A program made the translations under genes and the position numbers. From the NCBI RefSeq assembly GCF_018524365.1, contig NZ_JAEKFT010000001.1, positions 62,001 through 126,000 of the forward strand: DNA of 64,000 nucleotides, read 5' to 3'. Every line of letters starts with the position of its first letter. The stretch's first letter is position 1. This stretch comes from Denitromonas iodatirespirans (lineage in GTDB: Bacteria; Pseudomonadota; Gammaproteobacteria; Burkholderiales; Rhodocyclaceae). The notes under the pieces are model-generated. The model was not told the origin of the DNA and did not search any database. It saw only the letters and a list, made by a program, of their open reading frames with translations. Positions 29,024-36,781 of the stretch are shown piece by piece.

Positions 29024-29497
29024 TTACCAGAACTTCCACCACCACTTCTTCTGGTTCATGCTCTTTTCGACATGCGGCGCCCAGGCCGGCGAACCGCCGA
29101 CACTGATGAAATAGTCGGCAAAGCGCTTGTCGGCTTCCTTGATGTGATTGGTCAGCCAGACCTTGAGAAAGTGCAGCAACTCGAAGGTGATCTTGGCCTC
29201 GCCCGAATCGAGCTTGATTTGCAGCGCATTGACCTGCCCGATGAGGTCTTCATGGTTCTGCTTGTGGACGTCGAAGTCCGGGTAGTTCGACACCCGCATC
29301 AGCGACTCTTCGACCGCGAAATGGGTGCGTGTGTAGTCGGCCAGGTCGCCGAGGATCTTGCGCGAGGTCTCCGACCCCTGACGGGCATGAATGGCATCGT
29401 GAAGACGATTGAGCAGATCCACCAGCACCTTGTGCTGCTCGTCGATTTCCTGAATGCCTACGCCGTAGGCGTCGGACCACTGGAATAGTTCAGCCAT
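29024..29497 (-). CDS. bacteriohemerythrin
   Basis: A 157-residue single-domain hemerythrin. All di-iron ligands are present with canonical spacing: His22, His59, Glu63 (HFAVEE), His78 and His82 (HKQNH), His118 and Asp123 (HIKEAD). It should bind O2 reversibly at a diiron centre, as an O2 store, carrier or sensor. The C-terminus ends in a Trp-rich basic tail (KKWWWKFW). It follows motD on the same strand, but an FNR-like box and a -10 element give it its own promoter. Confidence 0.93.
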   Translation of the reverse strand: MAELFQWSDAYGVGIQEIDEQHKVLVDLLNRLHDAIHARQGSETSRKILGDLADYTRTHFAVEESLMRVSNYPDFDVHKQNHEDLIGQVNALQIKLDSGEAKITFELLHFLKVWLTNHIKEADKRFADYFISVGGSPAWAPHVEKSMNQKKWWWKFW

Positions 29498-29527
29498 GCT
29501 GCGCTCGATGTAAGTGAATGTATCGAC

Positions 29528-29568
29528 ATACTATTCTTGCGCAGCACAACCGTCTTGACTCAGATCAA
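29528..29568 (-). promoter_or_regulatory. FNR/ANR-type promoter of bacteriohemerythrin
   Basis: The minus strand has TTGATCTGAGTCAA (29568 down to 29555), one mismatch from the FNR consensus TTGAT-N4-ATCAA. A TAGTAT -10 element lies at 29533-29528. The box centre falls at about -41 from the start site implied by the -10 element, the class II activator geometry. The box overlaps the motD stop codon. Confidence 0.65.
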
Positions 29569-30437
29569 TTAACCGAACTGCGCGCGGCCGGCGGCTCCGC
29601 CGAGGCACTGGGCAGGATGGTCTGGATGGCATCGTCGCGCCGCAAGGGCACGACCGGCGGCAAGTCTTCGTCGACCAGCATCGACTCGATCAGCAGGGTC
29701 ACCCGCCGGTTGCGGCTGCGGCTCTCCGGCGTATCGTTGTCGGCCACCGGCCGCTGGTCGCCATAGCCCGCCGCCGTCAGCCGTGACGGCGCCACGCCGG
29801 CATTCACGAACAGGCGCACCACGCTCGAGGCACGCACCGCCGACAGCTCCCAGTTGGAGGGGAAGCGGTAGGTGTTGATGGGCACGTTGTCGGTATGCCC
29901 TTCGATGATGATCGGGAACTCCGCCTCCGACAGCACCTGCGCCACGGCGCTCAAGGCACTCACGGCCGGTGCGCCGAGCAGCGCTTCGCCGGGGGCAAAC
30001 AGCACTTCGGCATTGATCTCCACCTTGATGCCGTTGGCCCCTTCGGTGACCAGCACCTGTCCGCCTTCCGACAAGGGCTTGAGCACGCGCCGGATCTCGT
30101 CGGCCATGTTGCGCACCTTCTTCACCGCCGCCTCGCGCGCCCGCTGTTTGGCCTGCTCGGCGGCGGCCTTGGCCCGGTCGAGCTTGGGCACCGGGATCGG
30201 GCCGGTCGTCACCGGCATCGGCTGCACCACCATCTGGGTGCCCGACTCATTCACGCTGACGCTGCGAAACGCCTGGACCAGCGAATCGCTGAGCACCCGG
30301 TACTTGCCCTCATTGACCGAGCTGAGCGAATACATCACCACGAAGAAGGCGAACAGCAAGGTGATGAAGTCGGCATAGGACACGAGCCAGCGCTCGTGGT
30401 TTTCGTGCTCTTCTGCTTCGGTGCGTCGTCTGCCCAT
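29565..30437 (-). CDS. motD: flagellar motor stator protein MotD (MotB family)
   Basis: A 290-residue MotB-family stator. The single N-terminal membrane segment follows the plug-like start (HERWLVSYADFITLLFAFFV) and carries the essential Asp in SYADF. The C-terminal OmpA/MotB peptidoglycan-binding domain shows IIIEGHTDNVPINTYRFPSN and LTAAGYGDQRPVADN. The opening RRRTEAEEHENHERW is MotD-like. ATG 30437 gives a leader of about 29 bases from the sigma-54 promoter; a TTG at 30464 would leave almost none. Its partner motC lies 6.3 kb away (36782). Confidence 0.9.
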   Translation of the reverse strand: MGRRRTEAEEHENHERWLVSYADFITLLFAFFVVMYSLSSVNEGKYRVLSDSLVQAFRSVSVNESGTQMVVQPMPVTTGPIPVPKLDRAKAAAEQAKQRAREAAVKKVRNMADEIRRVLKPLSEGGQVLVTEGANGIKVEINAEVLFAPGEALLGAPAVSALSAVAQVLSEAEFPIIIEGHTDNVPINTYRFPSNWELSAVRASSVVRLFVNAGVAPSRLTAAGYGDQRPVADNDTPESRSRNRRVTLLIESMLVDEDLPPVVPLRRDDAIQTILPSASAEPPAARSSVN

Positions 30438-30476
30438 GGGTCGCGTCCGGTCGGTCGATGGCAACGCTCACCTATG

Positions 30477-30492
30477 TGCAACGTTCGTGCCA
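30477..30492 (-). promoter_or_regulatory. consensus sigma-54 promoter of motD
   Basis: The minus strand reads TGGCACGAACGTTGCA, identical to the RpoN consensus TGGCACG-N4-TTGCW. The predicted start is near 30466, upstream of the motD ATG. Confidence 0.8.
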
Positions 30493-30587
30493 CTCAAGGA
30501 GACACTACGGCATCCGGCGCAACGCCTTGAGCGCCCGCGATGACCGCGCCACCGATCGGCAAGAGACACCATTCGGGTTTTCCTGCC

Positions 30588-30614
30588 TAAAGTCTGACGC
30601 GCCGTAGCCGTACT
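30588..30614 (+). promoter_or_regulatory. sigma-28 promoter of the methyl-accepting chemotaxis protein
   Basis: TAAAGTCT, 11 bases, GCCGTACT. It has the same spacing and the same GCCGTA core as the flgM promoter. It lies 36 bases before the ATG at 30651. Confidence 0.75.
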
Positions 30615-30650
30615 CTCACGTCAGGTTCAACTTCCAGAGACGGTCCGATC

Positions 30651-32276
30651 ATGCATTTCATCCTCTCCAGCATCCGTAACAAGCTGCTGTTGATCTGTGG
30701 CGGTGGTACCGCCCTGCTGCTGGTGGCTGCCTGTGTGGGCCTGTTTCTCCAGTATCGCGCGATCGACACACTGACCCATGAGGTCACCGACCTACATGCC
30801 GAGCAGTTCAAACTTGCCGACGACAAGACGGTCTTCCTCTCGCAACTGCTCGACTGGAAAAACATCCTCCTGCGCATCACCGAAGACGAGATCACGGCCG
30901 ACTACTGGCTGGCCTACGGTAAAAAGCACGATCAGCTGCAAGCCCACCTGACTGCCATCGCCGCCTCCCCGCTGGTCAGCGAGCAGACCCAGACGCTGGC
31001 CAAGGAATTCCTCAAATCCCACGCCGGACTGCGCGAAGCCTATGGCGACGCGCTGTCGGCCTACCGGGTCAGCTACGACATCTACGCGCTGGAAAAGAGC
31101 GTGCGCGATGCCGACAAGCCGGCCGCCAAGTATCTCGACGATCTGGCCGCGCTGGTCGATGAGCAGATTTCGGCACACACCAAGGCCATCGAAGCCGACG
31201 CACAACAAGCCATCCTGATCACCGCGGCCCTCGTTGCCGTGGCCTGCGCGGCAGCCTTCGCGCTCTTCCTGTGGTTGCTCAGAAGCCAGCTCATCGGCCC
31301 GGCGCGCGAGCTCGAAAACGGCCTGCACAAACTCGCCAAGGGCGACTTCAGCCAGCCGATCAAAGCCCACACGCAAGACGAACTGGGGCGTATCGCGCAA
31401 AGCGCGGAGTCGATCCGCAACGACCTGGGCAAGCTCATCGGCCGGGTCACCCAGTCGATCTCCAGCGTCGATGCCGCCGCCAGCGAAGTGGCCGAAGAGT
31501 CGCGCAAGGCGGCCGAATCGGCCGAGCGCCAGACGGCCGCCGCCGGCGATACCGCCCAGGGGGTGGACAACGTCACCGCGGCCATCCAGCGCATCAGCGG
31601 CAACACCGAGCGGCTCAGCGCCCTGTCCGACAAAGGCCTCGAAGCCTCGTCACGCGCCGCCTCACGCCTCGACGCCCTGGCCCGTTCGGTCGAAGGCTCG
31701 GCCACCGTCATGCGCGGCGTGACCGAAACAGCCCAGGCCTTCTTCAAGAGCGCCCAGGAAATCACCACCATGACGCAGCAGGTGCGCGAGATTGCCGAGC
31801 AGACCAACCTGCTGGCGCTCAACGCCGCCATCGAGGCCGCCCGGGCCGGCGAACAGGGCCGCGGCTTTGCCGTGGTGGCCGACGAGGTGCGCAAGCTGGC
31901 CGAGAAATCGGGCCAGTCCGCCAGCCAGATCGATAGCATCACCGGTGTGCTCGGCGACCAGGCCCGCACGCTGGAAAAAGCGCTCAACAAGGGCCTTGAA
32001 TCGCTCGAAGACAGCCGCAGCGGCATGCGCCTGGCCTCCGAGGCGCTCGGCGAGGCCAACGAATCGGTCAGCCACACCACGGCCGAAGTCGGCGAAATCA
32101 CCCGCGCCGTGCGCGAGCAGAGCGAATCGAGCAGCCACATCAGCCGCAACGTCGAGAACATGGCCGAACAGGTGCGCGCCAACCAGTCCGCCCTCGGGCG
32201 CATGGCCGGCGCCGCCGATCAGTTGCGCAGCCTGGCCGGCGAACTCAAGGGCTCGGTCAGCAGCTTCCGTCTGTAA
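30651..32276 (+). CDS. methyl-accepting chemotaxis protein
   Basis: A 541-residue chemoreceptor. Membrane segments at about residues 12-33 and 187-209 flank a helical periplasmic sensor of about 150 residues. A HAMP domain ([17 protein letters not shown]) and a long signalling coiled coil follow, with the invariant hairpin [20 protein letters not shown]. No CheR-docking pentapeptide is visible at the C-terminus (SSFRL). The ligand cannot be predicted. The sigma-28 promoter ties its expression to late flagellar genes. Confidence 0.93.
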   Translation: MHFILSSIRNKLLLICGGGTALLLVAACVGLFLQYRAIDTLTHEVTDLHAEQFKLADDKTVFLSQLLDWKNILLRITEDEITADYWLAYGKKHDQLQAHLTAIAASPLVSEQTQTLAKEFLKSHAGLREAYGDALSAYRVSYDIYALEKSVRDADKPAAKYLDDLAALVDEQISAHTKAIEADAQQAILITAALVAVACAAAFALFLWLLRSQLIGPARELENGLHKLAKGDFSQPIKAHTQDELGRIAQSAESIRNDLGKLIGRVTQSISSVDAAASEVAEESRKAAESAERQTAAAGDTAQGVDNVTAAIQRISGNTERLSALSDKGLEASSRAASRLDALARSVEGSATVMRGVTETAQAFFKSAQEITTMTQQVREIAEQTNLLALNAAIEAARAGEQGRGFAVVADEVRKLAEKSGQSASQIDSITGVLGDQARTLEKALNKGLESLEDSRSGMRLASEALGEANESVSHTTAEVGEITRAVREQSESSSHISRNVENMAEQVRANQSALGRMAGAADQLRSLAGELKGSVSSFRL

Positions 32277-32285
32277 GGTCCAATC

Positions 32286-32314
32286 GACGGCGCACGCCTT
32301 GCGCGTGCGCCGTC
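32286..32314. terminator. strong hairpin between the convergent chemoreceptor and arsA genes
   Basis: A 12-base perfect stem GACGGCGCACGC/GCGTGCGCCGTC with a five-base loop lies in the 42-base gap between convergent stops. It lacks a true T run on either side, so its role as an intrinsic terminator is uncertain. Confidence 0.5.
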
Positions 32315-32318
32315 TTCG

Positions 32319-34073
32319 TCAGGTCGCTGCGAGCGGCCTCAGCCCGGCTGGGCCGACCGGCTCGGTCGCCCGCCAACTCACCACGGCACAACGCCTGCCG
32401 GGCACATCGGCCACCCGCCGGATGAACGGGATCTCGTAGCCACCGCGCTGCATCAGCAGCGCGTCCTGCGTTCCGCTGGCCAGCACGGACTGATTGACCA
32501 CCCAGCCAAACAGCACGATACCCGCACGCGCCAGATCGGCCTGCAGGCGCTCGGCTTCATGCACCGGTGTCGCCTCGGGCAGTGTGACGATCAGCACCCG
32601 GGTGAACTGCGCATCGCGCAGCCGGGGCAACAGGTCGCGCACCGCCTCGGGCATGTCGCCGCGGGTGCGCATCACCTCCCGGTGGTAGGCCTCGGCCGCA
32701 TCGAGCAGCAGGAGCGTATGCCCCGTGGGCGCGGTATCGAGCACCACGAAGCCGTCACGCCCGGCATCGACCGTACGGGCGAAGGCCCGGAACACCGCGA
32801 TCTCTTCGGTGCACGGCGAGCGCAGATCCTCCTCGAGCAGGGCACGGCCCGCCGCGTCGAGACGTTCGCCGGCCTTGTCGAGCACCTCGCGGGTATAGTC
32901 CGCCACCTCCTGCACCGGGTCGATGCGCGCGACGCTCAGCCCCGGCACCGCCTCAGCCAGCGTGTCGGCCACATGCGCGGCCGGATCGGTGGTCGACAAG
33001 GTCACCGCATGGCCCCGCTCGGCCAGCGCCAGCGCAATCGCCGCGGCGATGGTGGTCTTGCCGACCCCACCCTTGCCCATGGTCATGATGACGCCACGCC
33101 CGCCCTGCGCCAGCGCATCCACCATCGCAGCCAGCCCTTCCGGCAGTGCGGTGTGCGGATGCGGCATGCCCCCGTCAGGCACCGGCAACGCCTCAGGGTG
33201 GGCCATCGCGCGCAGGGCATCGAGGCCGACCGTACCGCGCGGCAGGAAGGGCGTTGTGGTGTGCTCGAGGCGGGCCAGCGCAGCCGGCATGCGCGCCAGC
33301 GCTTCGGCGCCACGCCGCGCCATGGCGACGGCAATGGCATCGTCGGCGCGGGCCGCGGTAAATACACCGTTGATTGCCAAACACTGGTTGTCGATGCCCA
33401 GCGCGGCCAGTTCGGCACGGGTTCGCTCCGCCTCGCGCAGCGCGGCCGATTCCGGGCGGCTCACCAGGATCACCGTGGTCTGGGCGGCATCCGCGAGCTG
33501 GTGCACGGTCGCGGCGTACAAGGCCTTTTGCGCCTCGAGCCCGGCCAGCGGCCCCAGGCAGGACGCCCCGCCGGTCGACGAAGCGATATAGCTGTCCCAG
33601 GCGGTCGGCAGGCTGAGCAGGCGCAAGGTGTGGCCGGTCGGCGCGGTATCGAAGACGATGTGCTCGAAGTCCGCCGTGGTGGCAGGGTCGCCGAGCAACT
33701 TCGAGAACTCGTCGAAGGCGGCGATCTCCACCGTGCAGGCGCCGGAGAACTGCTCCTCCATGCTGCGCACGGCCGCGGTCGGCAAGACCCCGCGATAGGG
33801 GGCGACCATGCGCTCGCGATAGGCCGCAGCGGCGGCCTCGGGGTCGATGTTGAGGGCGAACAATCCGCGCACGCCGGGCACTGGCGTGGGCGCCGGTCCC
33901 AGCGCCGCACCCAGCACCTCATCGAGGTTCGAGGCCGGATCGGTGCTGACGATCAGCACGCGCTTGCCGGCTTCGGCCAGTGCCAGGCCGGTGGCGCAGG
34001 ACAGCGAGGTTTTGCCCACCCCGCCCTTGCCGGTGAAGAAGAGGAAACGGGTGGCGGCGGCTGGCAGGCTCAT
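32319..34073 (-). CDS. arsA: arsenical pump-driving ATPase ArsA
   Basis: A 584-residue duplicated ATPase. Each half has a deviant Walker A motif (TGKGGVGKT at 14-22 and MGKGGVGKT at 331-339) and the ArsA signature DTAPTGHTL (142-150 and again in the second half). The metalloid-binding cysteines are at 113, 172 and 420, matching C113, C172 and C422 of E. coli plasmid ArsA. It energises As(III) export at the membrane with the neighbouring transporter and receives As(III) from ArsD. It is last in the operon, 15 bases after arsD. Confidence 0.96.
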   Translation of the reverse strand: MSLPAAATRFLFFTGKGGVGKTSLSCATGLALAEAGKRVLIVSTDPASNLDEVLGAALGPAPTPVPGVRGLFALNIDPEAAAAAYRERMVAPYRGVLPTAAVRSMEEQFSGACTVEIAAFDEFSKLLGDPATTADFEHIVFDTAPTGHTLRLLSLPTAWDSYIASSTGGASCLGPLAGLEAQKALYAATVHQLADAAQTTVILVSRPESAALREAERTRAELAALGIDNQCLAINGVFTAARADDAIAVAMARRGAEALARMPAALARLEHTTTPFLPRGTVGLDALRAMAHPEALPVPDGGMPHPHTALPEGLAAMVDALAQGGRGVIMTMGKGGVGKTTIAAAIALALAERGHAVTLSTTDPAAHVADTLAEAVPGLSVARIDPVQEVADYTREVLDKAGERLDAAGRALLEEDLRSPCTEEIAVFRAFARTVDAGRDGFVVLDTAPTGHTLLLLDAAEAYHREVMRTRGDMPEAVRDLLPRLRDAQFTRVLIVTLPEATPVHEAERLQADLARAGIVLFGWVVNQSVLASGTQDALLMQRGGYEIPFIRRVADVPGRRCAVVSWRATEPVGPAGLRPLAAT

Positions 34074-34088
34074 CGCGACGCCGGCCGG

Positions 34089-34457
34089 TCAGCAGCAACC
34101 GCTGTCGGGCGGACAGCAGCCTTGCGCTTTGAGACGGGGCGCCGCCTCGGCCGTCAGCGCCAGCCCGAGTTTCTGCGCCAGTTGCGCGCGCGACGGGTAC
34201 ACCCCGGTGGCCACGATGCTGCCATCGACCATCACGATCGGCAGCCGCTCCATGCCGGCTTCCATTTCCTTGAGCACCGCCGCATTGGCGGCGAAGGCCT
34301 GCGGTGCCTGGCCCAGGTTGTGGCGCAACACCTCGACGCCATGCGCGCCGAGCCACTGCAGGTCGGCGGCGAACTGTGCCAGCACCGGATCCACCTCGAC
34401 CCCGCACACGCCGGTCGGGCAGCACATGGCCGGGTCGAACACTTCAAGCTTTTTCAT
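34089..34457 (-). CDS. arsD: arsenite metallochaperone ArsD
   Basis: A 122-residue ArsD. The essential As(III) site is present as Cys12, Cys13 and Cys18 (MCCPTGVCG). The accessory vicinal pairs at the C-terminus are also kept (Cys114-115 and Cys121-122, GCCPPDSGCC). It passes arsenite to ArsA and is a weak co-repressor in some systems. GGAGG precedes ATG 34457. A longer in-frame reading from 34541 overlaps the transporter gene and is rejected. Confidence 0.95.
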   Translation of the reverse strand: MKKLEVFDPAMCCPTGVCGVEVDPVLAQFAADLQWLGAHGVEVLRHNLGQAPQAFAANAAVLKEMEAGMERLPIVMVDGSIVATGVYPSRAQLAQKLGLALTAEAAPRLKAQGCCPPDSGCC

Positions 34458-34480
34458 GATCTTGCCTCCTTGCACATCGG

Positions 34481-35557
34481 TCACGCGCGACGCGCGGACT
34501 CGTACCACACCTTGGTCGCATTGACCGTCTTGACCAGCCACAGCATCACCGGCACCTCGATCAGCACGCCGACCACGGTCGCCAGCGCGGCGCCCGAATC
34601 GAAGCCGTAGAGCACGATCGCCACCGCCACCGCCAGCTCGAAGAAGTTGGACGCGCCGATCATGGTCGACGGGCCGGCCACGTCATGACGGACCCGCAGG
34701 CGGCGGTTGAGCCCGTAACCGAGGGCGGCGATCAGCAGGGTCTGCAGCAGGATCGGCACCGCCAGCATGGCGATGATGGCCGGCTGGGCAACGATGGTGC
34801 CGCCCTGGAAGGAGAACAGCAGCACCAGCGTGGCCAGCAACGCCATGATCGAATACGGGCCGATGCGTGCCAGCGCCGCATCCAGCGCCGGCCGGCCACG
34901 CGCCAACAGGCGCTTGCGGATCGCCTGGGCAATGGCCAGCGGGATGACGATGTACATCACCACCGACAGGAACAGCGTGTCCCACGGCACCGGGATCGAC
35001 GACACGCCCAGCAGCAAGGCGACGATCGGCGCGAAGGCGAAGACCATCACCAGATCGTTGAGCGCCACCTGGGTCAGCGTGAAGTTGGCATTGCCGCGGC
35101 ACAGGTTGCTCCACACGAAGACCATCGCGGTGCACGGCGCGGCGCCGAGCAGGATCAGACCGGCAATGTAGCTGTCGATCTGTTCGGCCGGCAGCCAGGG
35201 CGCGAACACATGGCGGATGAAGAGCCAGCCCAGCGCGGCCATGGTGAAGGGCTTGATCGCCCAATTGACCACCAGGGTGATGGCCATGGCGCGCTTTTGC
35301 TCGCGCACCTCGTGCAAGGCGCCGAAGTCGATCTTCATCAGCATCGGGATGATCATGACCCAGATCAGCAGGCCGACCGGCAGATTCACCTGGGCGACCT
35401 CCAGGCGGCCCAGCGCCTGGAACAGCCCGGGGGCGACCTGCCCCGCCACGATCCCGGCCACGATGCACAGGAACACCCACACCGTCAGATAGCGCTCGAA
35501 GAAGCTGATCGGTGCGCCCGCGGCCATCTTGGCCGTCACTTCGCATTGTGCAGACAT
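34481..35557 (-). CDS. acr3: arsenite efflux transporter of the ACR3 family
   Basis: A 358-residue ACR3-type arsenite permease with about ten membrane segments. Hallmarks are FFERYLTVWVFLCIVAGIVA, the MKIDFGAL loop, LGAAPCTAMVFVWSNLCRGN with the essential Cys, and the conserved ALNDLVMVFAF. It exports As(III) across the inner membrane and probably uses ArsA here. It is distinct from the ArsB family. GAGGAG lies five bases before ATG 35557. Confidence 0.95.
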   Translation of the reverse strand: MSAQCEVTAKMAAGAPISFFERYLTVWVFLCIVAGIVAGQVAPGLFQALGRLEVAQVNLPVGLLIWVMIIPMLMKIDFGALHEVREQKRAMAITLVVNWAIKPFTMAALGWLFIRHVFAPWLPAEQIDSYIAGLILLGAAPCTAMVFVWSNLCRGNANFTLTQVALNDLVMVFAFAPIVALLLGVSSIPVPWDTLFLSVVMYIVIPLAIAQAIRKRLLARGRPALDAALARIGPYSIMALLATLVLLFSFQGGTIVAQPAIIAMLAVPILLQTLLIAALGYGLNRRLRVRHDVAGPSTMIGASNFFELAVAVAIVLYGFDSGAALATVVGVLIEVPVMLWLVKTVNATKVWYESARRA

Positions 35558-35566
35558 GGTCTCTCC

Positions 35567-35980
35567 TCAGAGGCCGAGCGCGGTGCGCACGGCCGGCACC
35601 AGCTGATCACGGATCGCATCGCGCACCGCGATGAAGCTGTCGAGGGGCTCGCCATGCGGATCATGGAAGGGCATGTGCATGCGCGGCACCGGTTTCGGGA
35701 AGATGGGGCAGCTCTCCTTGGCGTTGTCGCACACCGTCACCACCAGGTCGATCGGCACATCGATCACGGCATCGATGTCTTTGGGGTACAGGCCGTCGGT
35801 CGGCAGGCCGGCGCGCTGCAAGGCCTCGATGGCGCCCTCGGCCACGGCCGGCTGCGGCCGGGTACCGGCCGACAGCGCACGAACCTGGCCGGCCAGATCA
35901 TGGTTGAGGATGGCCTCGGCCATCTGCGAGCGACAGGAATTGCCGGTGCACAGCACCAGCACGGTTTTTGGCGTTGTCAT
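35567..35980 (-). CDS. arsC: arsenate reductase ArsC, thioredoxin-coupled (LMW-phosphatase-like)
   Basis: A 137-residue arsenate reductase of the low-molecular-weight tyrosine-phosphatase fold. The C-x5-R loop is Cys11-TGNSC-Arg17. The redox relay cysteines Cys84 and Cys91 (VCDNAKESCP) correspond to C82 and C89 of the S. aureus plasmid enzyme, and the Asp in HDPHG closes the active site. It reduces As(V) to As(III) for export and is recycled by thioredoxin. Its ATG overlaps the arsR stop (ATGA). Confidence 0.95.
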   Translation of the reverse strand: MTTPKTVLVLCTGNSCRSQMAEAILNHDLAGQVRALSAGTRPQPAVAEGAIEALQRAGLPTDGLYPKDIDAVIDVPIDLVVTVCDNAKESCPIFPKPVPRMHMPFHDPHGEPLDSFIAVRDAIRDQLVPAVRTALGL

Positions 35981-36324
35981 GCGTTGGATGCGTCCTTTTG
36001 ATCGGCGGCCCGGCAGGGCACCGCGCTCGGCAGGCAGGCCTGGCCCTGGCAGCAGTTGCGGGTGAGGAAGGCGATGAGCTGGTCCATCCCCGAGAAATTG
36101 GCGGAGTAGTGAATGAAGCGGTGGGTGCGCTGACCGTCGATGAGGCCGACCCGGCTCAGATGCGCGAGGTGGAAAGAGGCGGTGGCCGGCGCCATGGCCA
36201 GCGTCTCGCTGATCGCCCCGGCGGCCAGACCGGCCGGGCCGGCCTCGACCAGCAAGCGGAAAATGCTCAGCCGGGCTTCATGCCCCAGGGCCGACAGCAA
36301 TTGCGCAGCGTCTTTTATTTCCAT
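35977..36324 (-). CDS. arsR: ArsR-family arsenic-responsive repressor
   Basis: A 115-residue winged-helix SmtB/ArsR repressor. The HTH covers about residues 34-58 (AISETLAMAPATASFHLAHL). It lacks the alpha-3 ELCVCDL site of E. coli ArsR. Instead a C-terminal cluster NCCQGQAC (Cys91, Cys92, Cys97) resembles the three-cysteine site of Acidithiobacillus ferrooxidans ArsR. It is first in the arsenic operon, with a palindromic operator directly at its start. Confidence 0.93.
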   Translation of the reverse strand: MEIKDAAQLLSALGHEARLSIFRLLVEAGPAGLAAGAISETLAMAPATASFHLAHLSRVGLIDGQRTHRFIHYSANFSGMDQLIAFLTRNCCQGQACLPSAVPCRAADQKDASNA

Positions 36325-36325
36325 G

Positions 36326-36343
36326 TTTCGAATAATATCGAAA
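36326..36343. promoter_or_regulatory. ArsR operator palindrome
   Basis: The perfect inverted repeat TTTCGA-N6-TCGAAA begins two bases upstream of the arsR ATG. Its AT-rich centre (ATAATA) may also serve as the -10 region. The position suits autorepression of the operon. Confidence 0.65.
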
Positions 36344-36387
36344 TGAAAGTCGCGGCAGGTGAACTTTTTGTGGCAACGACCGGGGCG

Positions 36388-36630
36388 TTCAACCTAGAAA
36401 CCGTAGTTGGACGCGCCCGAGTGTGCGTTTGGCGGGCTGTCTGGCAAGGCGCGACGACGCACAGCCTGCACGCTGTAAGGAGGAGCAACGCGGCCAGGCG
36501 GCGCGCCAGACGTGCAATCGGGTGCGTAGCGCTGTCACCCACCGGGTGATCGGCCTCGAAGCCGAAAAGGTTTGCATGTTCAATACCTTGCTCTTGGGCA
36601 CAAGCGGTCAACTGCGGTTTCTAGGTTCAA
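36388..36630. repeat. inverted-repeat element 2 between arsR and motC
   Basis: Outer arms 36388-36409 and 36609-36630 (core AACCTAGAAACCG) are inverted copies with two mismatches. The interior has one unit like those in element 1: GGCAAGGCGCGACGACGC, a small hairpin (CAGC/GCTG), then AAGGAGGAGCAACGC. The unit is flanked by degenerate arms (about 36412-36434 with 36500-36526). The rest of the gap 36325-36781 holds the ars operator, an eight-G run (36694-36701) and no gene. Confidence 0.85.
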
Positions 36631-36781
36631 TGCGCTATCGTGCTCGTCGGCGCTCAGGCCGTGCGGCGCAATCGGCGCAAGTGCCGGCAACCCGGGGGGG
36701 GCCGGTGCGTCGCACACGGAAGGGATTCGGCAGCTCGCACACTGCGGACAGCGCCAAGCGCCGCCCGGTGCACGCACAGAC

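Noticed and set aside
32559-34610. Plus-strand open frame opposite arsA-arsD
   Set aside because: Low-complexity shadow; both P-loops, the cysteines and family length support arsA on the minus strand.
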